DNA of 64,000 nt from Ianthella basta. Its lineage: Eukaryota; Porifera; Demospongiae; Verongiida; Ianthellidae. Under the pieces are notes generated by a model. That model ran no database searches. It was not told the DNA's origin and saw only the letters and a program-made list of their open reading frames with translations. The stretch lies in assembly GCA_964019415.1 (NCBI GenBank), contig OZ025889.1, forward strand, positions 1,701,501 through 1,765,500, given 5' to 3'. Within the stretch, counting starts at the first letter, position 1, and the number at the start of each line of letters is the position of its first letter. Below are positions 55,801-63,035 of the stretch, piece after piece. The position numbers and the translations under genes were made by a program.

Positions 55801-58103
55801 CTAATTCTCTTACAGTTGCTATTCAGTAGTTCGTCAACACGGTCAGCTGACTGTTCAGACTGGACATGCTTTGACCGACATTTGCTCACACGCCATTTCG
55901 GAGGTTATCCGCGGTCGTGCCATTTAGCAGCCATTTTCAATTACTGCGTGATTGGTTCCAGCTGTCATTTCCGTGTTCGTTTGGTGTTGCAGACCTAGCT
56001 GTCACTTCCGGTTCCACTCCACAATCACCCTGCATTCAACGATGTAGGTATGGTGCAACTCTCTTACATGCAGGTAGGGGCCGTACATCTAGATCGCCTG
56101 TGGTGTGGGCATATAGGTAGAGCCCTCTTAACAGGGAGTCAGAGTGGCAGCAAAATATGATTAGGATAGAGGGAGTTGCTCCATGACCAAGCCAATCTTG
56201 CCTACAACCACAATTTCTTGGACCAAGTATTTTTTGGGGGGAGGGGCTACAGCCCCCTAGCCTCCCTGTTCTACCACCTAGCCCATATCACAGTGAACTT
56301 TGCAACTGTTGCATGATAGCCTATCAAAACAGAAGTAATACATCTTGCACCCACCCACCACAGCCTACACTAGGTTGACCACCCAGCCACATCCCACAAT
56401 GTGCTACACACCCTGCCATGCAGTCGGAGCACATTCATTTGTTGGCACTATTGTTTGGAAACCTTTCAAGTAGACCAGCCATTGTACATGTGCAATTTGC
56501 ATTCCATAAAAAGTCAAGAAACAAGGGTGTGTAAAAAAGTTTCCTCCAAAAGCAAGGACAAATGTAGGGATGGTGCAGTGTGTCTCAAGGGCATAGCAAA
56601 CCACCTGACGGAAAAACCGTAGGAACAAGGAGGAGGGCCGTCCATGCAAAGAAGGGGGCCAGCCGGTACATGCAAAACCGAGGTAATTAACCTTCGCTAA
56701 CTTTGAATACATTTGCACCATCCCTACATCTGGCAACATTTTGCCGCGCCTCCTACTACTGCACACCCATTCTGGCTATTCAGCTTCCTCTTTACACCTT
56801 CAGGTACAACCTTACAATTCGCCCATCTCTCTGCTTTGCTGTGCTCCATCTTACCTTAAAATTTCCACCAGGTTTAGCCCTGCAAATTTGCTTGCTACTC
56901 AATCACCTTTGCTGCAAGTGCTCTAGAATCTAAGACCTCCTAGATTCTAGGACTCTTCCAAATCATTACGTGTTTCTGTGAAAGTGTCAGTTGCAGGCTC
57001 CTCATTCTTAGGGTTCTTATGCAGCTATCTCGCTCTGCCATGAGACCTAGGCAAACCACTAAGCTCAACTGCAGTGTCAATGCTTATCAGAGCTGTACAC
57101 TACATCGCTACCTGCAAACCAGCACGCCCACTTTCATACCCACATTGTTCACTGCCAATGCTTATGAAGTTCATACTCCATATACGTACATCCAGGTAGC
57201 TAGTGTCTTACAGCATATCAGAATGCACCTGTACATGCATGCACCATGGTTTACACCAGACCCTGCAATTGCTATATAGCTGTACAGCCTTCCTCATCAG
57301 TGCTTTAGTTATGTACATGGGTGTAGGCATGCAGCTTGGTCATATATATGTACATGGGAAGATGCATAACTGGGATGGAAATGCAATTTTAGCCACGTGT
57401 GGCAGGCCTCGTTATTGCACACTCACAATTGCACATCAATATGGAGAAGTAGAGGATGGTATCAAGACCACATGTGCAGCAAAATGTTGCCAGATGTAGG
57501 GATGGTGCAAATGTATTCAAAGTTAGCGAATGTTAATGACCTCGGTTTTGCATGTACCGGCTGGCCCCCTTCTTTGCATGGACCGGCCCTCCTCCTTGTT
57601 CCTACGTTTTTTCCGCCAGGTATATATATGAAAGTGGTACAGAGACCTATGGCACTCCAACGGCATTAGACAACCTTGTGGTTTTATGCCTGATATTTGC
57701 TGCAGAAGCTCCAGTACATACGTATTACAATGTAGAGAGTCTGCTGATGTCCCACAGGTTTATAGGCTAGGTACTAGTTGTTCCAGCTACTGGCACTATC
57801 CATTGAAAGTCTTCTCTTTTCTTGTGTAACTAGTTACGCTAAAATGACCAGAGGAGCTCCCCTTGTCCTCTTAAATACATTGTCTTTTACTACATGAGAA
57901 AGTTTTCAGCTTGACTGGGATATAGTCCTAATAATACAATTGTAATGTCACATTCTGTAAACTAAACACTAATAATGCACCTACCCAGTTGAAGGACTTT
58001 GAGAGCATCCATTATTTGGGCAGGTGCAGGTAGCACTTCCCTCCTGGGTGATGGCCAACACAAGCAGGATGCTCAGGAGAGCACAGAACAACTTCCAGCC
58101 CAT
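34492..58103 (-). CDS. Gene C: complete EMI-EGF-Sushi-Ig-GCC2 transmembrane receptor
   Basis: Seventeen coding exons join in one open frame of 7464 nt (2487 residues plus stop). They are 57985-58103, 54490-54621, 53221-53321, 51783-51878, 51174-51341, 50858-50980, 50255-50350, 49616-49738, 47487-47609, 42172-42543, 40628-42069, 40327-40456, 36538-40197, 35997-36290, 35803-35861, 35626-35680 and 34492-34862. Every internal exon keeps the phase of its gene B partner, and most keep the exact length. The Sushi through GCC2-like exons are very similar to gene B. The signal peptide, EMI, stalk, transmembrane helix and tail are not. The tail carries YDVP and YDEP motifs absent from B and D. It is predicted to be a type I surface receptor or adhesion protein; function is inferred from domains. 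Confidence 0.88.
34863..35625. other. Intron 16 of gene C
   Basis: This 763-bp intron splits the transmembrane helix. I see no feature inside. Confidence 0.6.
35626..35680 (-). CDS. Gene C exon 16: transmembrane helix, first half
   Basis: The 55-nt exon encodes [18 protein letters not shown]. The sequence is unlike the equivalent exon of B and D ([10 protein letters not shown]), though the phases agree. The donor is GTAAGTC. Confidence 0.78.
35803..35861 (-). CDS. Gene C exon 15: Thr/Pro-rich stalk
   Basis: The 59-nt exon encodes [19 protein letters not shown]. The donor is GTAAGT, phase 0. It joins exon 16 in frame. Confidence 0.75.
35997..36290 (-). CDS. Gene C exon 14: ephrin-receptor/GCC2-like Cys repeats
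   Basis: The 294-nt exon encodes the same three repeats as gene B, with only scattered replacements (for example [18 protein letters not shown]). The donor GTGCGT gives phase 1. Confidence 0.88.
36538..40197 (-). CDS. Gene C exon 13: giant exon with coiled coil and two Ig domains
   Basis: This 3660-nt open exon is 3 nt shorter than in gene B. The order of parts is conserved: coiled-coil stretch ([20 protein letters not shown]), Cys-rich part with a hydrophobic run at 38985-39073 ([17 protein letters not shown]), and an RRRKR site near 38262-38280. Then come an Ig ([15 protein letters not shown] ... [10 protein letters not shown]), a second Ig ([16 protein letters not shown] ... [10 protein letters not shown]), an RRRR-A furin-type site near 36975-36992, and the [13 protein letters not shown] region. 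It supports a processed, glycosylated ectodomain. Confidence 0.9.
40327..40456 (-). CDS. Gene C exon 12: linker
   Basis: The 130-nt exon encodes [20 protein letters not shown] and on to YMSLNSEY. It is nearly identical to gene B, including the upstream acceptor CTTGCAG. Confidence 0.87.
40628..42069 (-). CDS. Gene C exon 11: EGF plus unrecognised extracellular module
   Basis: The 1442-nt exon has an EGF ([12 protein letters not shown] ... [13 protein letters not shown]), then about 440 residues matching gene B. They include [37 protein letters not shown] and [15 protein letters not shown] recognise no domain family in the second part. The donor is GTTAGA, phase 0. Confidence 0.87.
42172..42543 (-). 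CDS. Gene C exon 10: two Sushi (CCP) domains
   Basis: The 372-nt exon is a close copy of gene B exon 10: [29 protein letters not shown], then [13 protein letters not shown] and WTMRPIC. Both Sushi repeats keep their Cys and Trp. Confidence 0.9.
43562..43985. repeat. Dispersed 410-bp repeat, copy 2
   Basis: It matches 24655-25075 in the same orientation with scattered substitutions, from ATGTTAAAAGAATTG to GATTAAATATTATTA. Confidence 0.88.
44501..44740 (-). pseudogene. Transposon-type helix-turn-helix ORF fragment
   Basis: The 79-residue ORF contains [20 protein letters not shown] followed by ATKHFSH. That pattern is like the DNA-binding N-terminus of proteins encoded by invertebrate DNA transposons. 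The likeness then fades into unrelated sequence, so this looks like a remnant. The family assignment is uncertain. Confidence 0.4.
45003..45100. mobile_element. Short palindrome GTGTATATGGATTT...AAATCCATATACAC
   Basis: The arms are GTGTATATGGATTTCAGGCGC and GCGCATCTAAAATCCATATACAC, about 25 bp apart, inside a wider imperfect inverted repeat (ATACTACGGCGCTGA / GAAGTGCCATGGTAT). It is probably a MITE core. Confidence 0.55.
46885..47383. mobile_element. piggyBac-like MITE flanked by TTAA
   Basis: The ends are CCCATTAGCGC and its complement GCGCTAATGGG. Each is bordered by TTAA (46885-46888 and 47380-47383), the piggyBac target site. Next to the left end GACGCCTGTAGGCGTCA occurs twice. The interior of about 490 bp has no transposase. 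Confidence 0.85.
47487..47609 (-). CDS. Gene C exon 9: calcium-binding type EGF
   Basis: The 123-nt phase 1-1 exon encodes the same residues as gene B exon 9 ([16 protein letters not shown] ...). Only a few silent base changes separate the two. The donor is GTGAGTAC. Confidence 0.9.
47610..49615. other. Intron 8 of gene C with palindromic repeats
   Basis: It contains repeated words of the form GGTCCAAATATTTCAAAATATTTGGAC near 48180-48260 and 49230-49370. AAAACCGGTC..GGCCAT motifs occur near 48570 and 49165, with a GGGGGTCTGGAGGCATGCCC motif at 48606 and a G run at 49434-49453. This suggests a degraded non-autonomous element about 48170-49490. No gene is seen. Confidence 0.5.
49434..49453. 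repeat. Homopolymer G run
   Basis: About 20 consecutive G bases, next to G/C-rich sequence. It may be length-variable and prone to assembly error. Confidence 0.9.
49616..49738 (-). CDS. Gene C exon 8: calcium-binding type EGF
   Basis: The 123-nt phase 1-1 exon encodes [16 protein letters not shown] and [20 protein letters not shown]. The donor GTGGGT is weaker than the GTGAGT of gene B. The usual Gly before the conserved Tyr is replaced by Thr. Confidence 0.86.
49739..50254. other. Intron 7 of gene C with a MITE
   Basis: It holds the pogo-like MITE at 49901-50079; the remainder shows no feature. Confidence 0.7.
49901..50079. mobile_element. Pogo/Tigger-like MITE flanked by TA
   Basis: It starts CAGTGAACCTGTCTAGG and ends ATACAGGTTTCATTG, with TA on each side. 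The interior resembles the element at 32673-32857. It is about 180 bp, with no coding sequence. Confidence 0.78.
50255..50350 (-). CDS. Gene C exon 7: short EGF domain
   Basis: The 96-nt phase 1-1 exon encodes [20 protein letters not shown] and TGWTGQNC. The donor is GTAAAT. Confidence 0.87.
50351..50857. other. Intron 6 of gene C
   Basis: A 507-bp intron. I see nothing recognisable in it. Confidence 0.6.
50858..50980 (-). CDS. Gene C exon 6: calcium-binding type EGF
   Basis: The 123-nt phase 1-1 exon encodes [16 protein letters not shown] and [19 protein letters not shown]. The donor is GTAAGTAC. Confidence 0.88.
51174..51341 (-). CDS. Gene C exon 5: calcium-binding type EGF, long form
   Basis: The 168-nt phase 1-1 exon starts [16 protein letters not shown] and ends [18 protein letters not shown]. 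The donor is GTGAGC. Confidence 0.88.
51342..51782. other. Intron 4 of gene C
   Basis: A 441-bp intron. One minus-strand frame stays open from 51573 into exon 4, but it has no domain pattern and no donor in the needed phase near its end. It is therefore treated as intron. Confidence 0.55.
51783..51878 (-). CDS. Gene C exon 4: short EGF domain
   Basis: The 96-nt phase 1-1 exon encodes [20 protein letters not shown] and WTGSSC. The donor is GTGACTG. It is quite diverged from A and B. Confidence 0.82.
51879..53220. other. Intron 3 of gene C
   Basis: It contains a TG-rich patch at 53050-53095, at the place where A and B have long GT microsatellites. A stretch near 52050-52180 may be a decayed EMI-exon copy. 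No other feature is seen. Confidence 0.55.
53221..53321 (-). CDS. Gene C exon 3: EMI domain, C-terminal CC motif
   Basis: The 101-nt exon encodes [20 protein letters not shown], the CCSGY form of the EMI end. Length and phase (2 to 1) equal gene B exon 3. The acceptor is CATGCAG and the donor GTAAGC. Confidence 0.83.
53322..54489. other. Intron 2 of gene C
   Basis: This 1.2-kb intron splits the EMI domain. I see no feature inside. Confidence 0.6.
54490..54621 (-). CDS. Gene C exon 2: EMI domain, Tyr-rich middle part
   Basis: The 132-nt exon, exactly the length seen in A and B, encodes [20 protein letters not shown] and then [10 protein letters not shown]. The tyrosine run is unusual. The acceptor is CTGCAG and the donor GTACG. 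Confidence 0.8.
55397..55460. repeat. TGTAGGGATGG-family repeat end
   Basis: TAGGGATGGTAGTGGTTG and GTATGCTGTAATACAACC match the end at 2213-2250 and, inverted, the end at 31850-31915. Confidence 0.65.
56602..57620. mobile_element. 1-kb element with inverted repeats of about 145 bp
   Basis: The left arm 56602-56745 (CACCTGACGGAAAAACCGTA ... TCTGGCAACATTTTGC) is the reverse complement of the right arm 57478-57620 (GCAAAATGTTGCCAGATG ... TTTTTTCCGCCAGGT) at high identity. The interior of about 730 bp has no protein motif. It looks like a young foldback or non-autonomous DNA transposon. Confidence 0.85.
57985..58103 (-). CDS. Gene C exon 1: signal peptide
   Basis: The ATG at 58103-58101 opens [18 protein letters not shown], followed by [10 protein letters not shown]. 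The leader is unrelated in sequence to those of A and B, yet the exon ends in the same phase 2. The donor is GTAGGT. Confidence 0.83.
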
Positions 58104-58789
58104 TGGAAACCTTTCCTAGCTGAGCTCTGAATGAAAACAATATTACTCATGATTTGGCACAGGAAACAGTTATCAGAAATGAATTGCTGCAACCATGTAG
58201 TCATATGTCGCGATCCGTTGTTAGCAATACAGCATGCAGTTGATATCTGCTGAAAGTACGAGAGTAAGACACACTTCCCTATGCTATAGCTAGGCAATGA
58301 GAAAGAAATACTAACTGCACTGCAACCAGCACTTTACAGCACTATCGGAAGCTGTAAGTCATACCCATGCTATTTCTTGGGTAATTCACTGTGTGCTAGT
58401 AAAACTCTCAACAACTTAATTGTTCTAGTGACATTAATATGTACTCAGTAAACTCTATATTCTATTCAATATCTATGATGCATTCATGTTGCCATAGTTA
58501 ATACACTTCTGGCAAATTCATGCCGTTAACTACTAGGTTACAAGTTTGACTAGTTTACCAGGGCACAAGTGAAATTAACTAGGCCTTGGTGTAGCTAGCT
58601 ATAGCTACGTCGCTGTATCCCATACACGACCACTATGGGTTTAACCTCACCCTGTCAGACCGGTAAACAGTCAACGCATTCGTGACGTGACCGGTAGCTA
58701 CAACGGTCTATCAGAATACGAAGCAAAACGCGGCACCAGCCTAGAGGCGAATAGTCCTTTCTACAAAGAATAATAGATACAGATGCGAA

Positions 58790-59020
58790 GTACCCGATTA
58801 ATGCATTTCGGGACAGTATGGTCGGAGAAAGAAATAGTTCTAGCACACGCTACCAGGCGCAAGTATCACCGCGGGTTTACTTGCTACTTAGCGACAAGAA
58901 CAGGTTACACAGGGTGAAAGTACGGACCAAAATCGCCCAGCACAGTAAAGCGGGAAGATACTTGCGCCTCACGATGTGCAAGTCACTGCTGTCCCGAAAC
59001 GTATTTCACGAGACTTCACA
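58790..59020. mobile_element. Imperfect palindrome, probable MITE
   Basis: CATTTCGGGACAG at left is mirrored by CTGTCCCGAAACG at right. AGGCGCAAGTATC is mirrored by GATACTTGCGCCT. The centre is about 90 bp long. Confidence 0.65.
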
Positions 59021-60329
59021 TTCGTAACTGAAACTCTTCATATGTTTGTTCGTCTGCATGACATCCGATAAAGCGCGCCCTGTTTGTGACAGCGTCCATA
59101 GCTGAAAATTATCTTTTACCAAACGCAGCGATTTATCAATGCTAAAACCAGCTCCGCTACTGCATGCTCTATCGGAGATAATAGGCTTCATTTCTTTTGC
59201 TCTCGCTTCACAGACAAGCCTACACGAGTATTTATAATGCCTACTTCTATCAGGGAATGCTTAGCTAGCCTAATGTATAGCTAGACCCACACCTGAAGAG
59301 ACACTCCAAGTAAGTCCTGCCTCGAGGTAGAATCAGGAACTTACAAGGGAGAGCTTGAGACAGGTAGTTAAACAATAGAAGATGGCCTGTGCGTGAACTC
59401 TCTTCCCTTCTTCTCAGGTACAACGTTCCCGGGCCTATGGCCTGATCATCCTCCTCTTCCCAAAAAATAGGGTGTGGTCTCCAAACAAATCACTTCATGA
59501 ATTCAATGAATAGTCTATTCTAACAGTATTCATAACCACTGACAAGCAGTACTGTTGCTGGGCAGCCAATATGGAAACATCATAAGCTAAGCTAGGATAC
59601 ATGAGCACTGGTATATATCATTACCATGTAGTGCGTAGATAGGATTCTTTTAGCATTCAATGTCATTCACTACTGTCATTTGCCTGTTTACTGTCCAATG
59701 CAGCAGCAACAAACAAATGGAGTGGCTGTCTAAATTGTTTGCTATTAGTAGCTGTGCAGTAGGTGGTTGGCTAACTGGATCATAGACAAACTATTCTTCC
59801 CTTTTGTGTAACCATCAAAGTAGATAACTGTGGCACTTGCTATGTGATGAATATTATAAAAGGACAGGGAATGCAGGGGGTCGGTCAGGTCACGTGTGTC
59901 CGCAAAATGGCCGACGCGGCTGCTCTTTACTGTGTATTTTACCAATACTAGCTAAGAGCAGACATATTTCGAGAAGCACGTCGCATCGCTTGTTTCTTAG
60001 CTTCTGAGCACACAGTTGTACAAGGGCTATCAGAAAATGGACCCTTTTCCGCCCTTCCCCAGCATCTAGGTAGGTTTTGCGAGCATTTTCCAACACCGGT
60101 GTACGAGTGTTCTCTGATGCTGGCTACGAGGCAGATGGAGCCTAATCTGGTGTTCTGAGCAAGTGCTCCTGTGGAAGTGACTTCTTAGAAGCTGGTAGCG
60201 AGTCATCATTGATCACTTCAGGACTGCAAGACTGATAGGTTGACTGCTTCTGCAATGGGAGTGCAATCGGCAGCCACGTCCTTGCAATCGTCTTGGTTCT
60301 GTACATGATTTGTCACATTCGATAGCAGG

Positions 60330-60560
60330 GATGGTAGAAATGGCTTAAGCGTGCTGGCAATCCTCAAGAAACGCTGCGATAACTTGCAAAACTAAATCGT
60401 GAAAGCGGTCAGACAATTAAGCCCAATCCACCGTATGGCTCCTTGGCTACGTACGTACGGGTCATACCAGGGGCGCGAATGCAGTACAAGGCCCTGCCAT
60501 GGCTCAGGGTATGCACATTCGGCCTTGGAGCACAGTCAGCTAACATATGGAAACGCGATT
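60330..60560. repeat. Diverged dispersed repeat (partner at 63640-63870)
   Basis: Shared, ordered words include AAGCCCAATCC, a CTGGCAATCC..CAAGAAAC block, GTACAAGGC and GCCATGRCT. The two copies are in the same orientation, about 3.3 kb apart. Confidence 0.55.
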
Positions 60561-60756
60561 AGAATGTCAGGAATGCAATTATTGAGGTGCTGGTATTGCG
60601 CAATCCCAGGACTTGTCCGACCCCCCCCCCCCTGCACGGAATGTACAGGATTGATGGCAGACATATGGTTTCATGCAGCCAGGGGCAAGGTGCAGGTCTT
60701 AGTGTGCACCCTTGCCTACCTTATATTGTTTTTGAAAGAATGTAAAGGCAATATTC

Positions 60757-61578
60757 TAGCTAGTGGGTACTAGCTTGTTCGAGCACTTGCGTAGCAGAAA
60801 TTCACAGTTACCGTAACTCAGGGTGTTTTGGCCACGTAGGCCTTCATCAGCTGATAGCTAAACTGCATGAAAAATTGTAGAAGTTCTAAGGGGTGTTAAC
60901 TGCTGAAGGGGGGGGGGGGGGGGGGGGAGGGGGGTATAAATGACAATGTGGTAAGTGTTCCAAAGGGGTGTTAACAACTTAAGGGTGTGTGTGAGTGGTG
61001 CAGAGTCTGGAGTTGTGTGGGTGCACGTGGTAGTAAGTGAACCTAGGTGGGGTCTATAAATGGGCTCCAAGCAGATGACAGGTGTAGGCCACGATCCAGG
61101 TTCATCGTGTGTGCATGGCTCTTTCCAGACCTGGATGGCTTTGAGAGTTCTTCTGTTCCAGTATCCCTTGCTGTTGGACCACACACAATGAACCTGGATC
61201 ATGGCCTACACCTGTCACCTGCTTGGAGCCCATTATAGACCCCACCTAGGTTCACTTACCACCACCCCACCACTCCAGACTCTGCACCACTCACACACAC
61301 CCTTAAGCTGTTAACACCCCCCCCCCCCCCCCTTGGAACACTTACCACATGTCATTAAATGATTTACACTGCCCCCCTTTAGCAGTTAACAACCCTTTGA
61401 ACTTCTACCATTATTATCACCTCTAGCCCTTTCAAGCCATGCACGGTCACACCTCTATAATACAGTATCTCTTCTGTATCTTCAGTTTATCAGCTGATGA
61501 AGGCCTATGTGGCCAAAATGTCCTGAGTTACCGTGAATTTCTGCTACATAAGTGCTCGAACAACTACCCACTAGCTAC
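60757..61578. mobile_element. 820-bp palindromic element with G and C tracts
   Basis: The left arm from TAGTGGGTACTAGCTTGTTC through GGCCACGTAGGCCTTCATCA to GGTTCATCGTGTGTG is mirrored by the right arm ending in TTGTTCG-complement, CCCACTAGCTA. Complementary tracts of about 20 G (60909-60928) and 16 C (61317-61332) sit at matching places. The loop near 61110-61180 is short. There is no coding content. Confidence 0.87.
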
Positions 61579-62383
61579 AGTATGTCCCACGTAGGAATGA
61601 GTCTCACACTATCGTAAGGTACTATAGCTGGTGTATACATACAAATATATAGCCTGGTTTGACTTGTTGCAGTTTTGTATATATCATTGCAGTTGTCCTA
61701 TAAGATGCACTTGCAGCTCTCGCCCTTGAGCTCCATTCTGTACATGTTCCATGGAGTGCATGCTCTATATAGCACTGCACTTTCTCAAGGAAATGTTGCT
61801 ATACGTATAATGTTCTTATGATACATACAAGGTGACAGTACATGGATGTGGGAAGCACTGCTGCATATGCATGTACGTGCATGTGCATGACTGAGGATTG
61901 ATCAAGGTGCCAAATTTAATCTAAATTATATATAATTTTGCAATTTAATGCTGCAGTTGGCCAGCATGGCAATATATATGCATTTGGCTATAGTGAAAGA
62001 TGAAACCATAATACACGCATGCATGTTGAAATTATATATATAGGTGTGCTGCTATAGCTGCAGCTGCATGATGCACTCTTCACCTTTTCATTTAGCTTAT
62101 TATAAGAGCCAGCTGCAGCTGCAGCATATATACTCCGCTTTCTGAATGCTCTCACGTGCACTATATTAATGTACATGAGTTCAATCAATCACATAATTAT
62201 GCACATGTGTATGCATAATTAATTTTTGCATAATTGTATATTCATTTTTACATATTTATATGCATGCATGTGTAGTAACATATATCCATGCATATGACCA
62301 ATAACAGAAAGGTCATACAAAAATTGCCATTGATTAATATTGATAATAGTACAATTACGTAGTTATACTTGCTATAATGATGT

Positions 62384-62862
62384 CTACTTGTCCACTAAAC
62401 GCTCATCATCCCTGCTAATCAAAGTGCCTGACTGCAGACTGACTGTGTCTTCCACGTCATCTCCCTCATCCTGAACCCTTGCCGCTGATTCTATGCCAGT
62501 AGCAACACTTCGCTTTCCACACTTTTCACCAGAATCATAGTTGTTGTATCCCAGGCGTCCGGTTCCCTGCATGGCCTGGCTATCATGGTCGTATGATTTG
62601 CCTTCATCGTCAGTTGTAGCCAATTTGTTTGCTGCAAATGTGTTTTCAATGTCATAGAAATTGGATTCAGTGACTAGATTTTCACTCCAAAGATCAGGGC
62701 TCCCATCTTTGCACTGATCAATGAAGCTTGATCGGAAACTGCTTGAAACTGGCTGACCCAGTTTAAAGTTAAATGGTGGCTTACGGCCTGCCTGGTTTCT
62801 ACGACAACACAACCATCGCTTGCTTCTACATAGACACACACAGAGCAGTACCAAAGCAATTG
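62384..62862 (-). CDS. Gene D last exon: membrane end and cytoplasmic tail
   Basis: The 479-nt exon encodes AIALVLLCVCLCRSKRWLCC, then a Ser/Asp/Glu-rich tail with FYDIE and NNYDSG motifs. The tail is about 65 residues longer than in gene B. An alternative acceptor 6 nt upstream would add two Ala. Confidence 0.83.
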
Positions 62863-63035
62863 CTGCAGCTGTAGTGGGTAGGGAAAGGAAATGCATTGCA
62901 TTATAAGCAGGCTCACATATGCAGTGTATTTGCCACACATTCAGTCATGACTATACATTCTCCTTCTATTGCATGTACAGGGTTACCTGCAATGAGCACA
63001 AGGGGAATGCCCACTCCGATTCCAATTGGAAAATT
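62384..63035 (-). CDS. Gene D (3' end): transmembrane and tail exons of a fourth paralogue
   Basis: Two terminal coding exons are visible, 62987-63035 and 62384-62862. The first encodes [16 protein letters not shown], the second AIALVLLCVCLCRSKRW and a tail of about 140 residues ending RDDERLVDK. Phases (0 to 1, then to stop) match genes B and C. The helix and the FYDIENTFAANK motif are clearly related to gene B and not to gene C. The rest of the gene should lie to the right of 64000. No stalk exon could be found in 63036-64000, which is therefore taken as intron. Confidence 0.82.
62987..63035 (-). CDS. Gene D penultimate exon: transmembrane helix start
   Basis: The 49-nt exon lies between acceptor TTGCAG and donor GTAACC. 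It encodes [15 protein letters not shown] and is the homologue of gene B 14136-14193. Confidence 0.8.

Larger units (their letters stand above)
54622..57984. other. Intron 1 of gene C with inverted-repeat elements
   Basis: The 3.4-kb intron carries a TGTAGGGATGG-type end at 55397-55460, a CT-rich patch at 55585-55615 and the inverted-repeat element at 56602-57620. In genes A and B this intron is under 200 bp, so the expansion is specific to C. Confidence 0.68.
58104..62383. other. Intergenic spacer between genes C and D
   Basis: It holds the gene C upstream region, an imperfect palindrome around 58790-59020, a repeat segment at 60330-60560 related to 63640-63870, and the 820-bp palindrome at 60757-61578. 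The 61600-62380 part is AT-rich with TATA runs. No gene is recognised. Confidence 0.65.

Noticed and set aside
60399..60773. 124-residue plus-strand ORF in the C-D spacer
   Set aside because: It has no recognisable domain and overlaps a diverged dispersed repeat. The related copy at 63640-63870 does not keep the frame.
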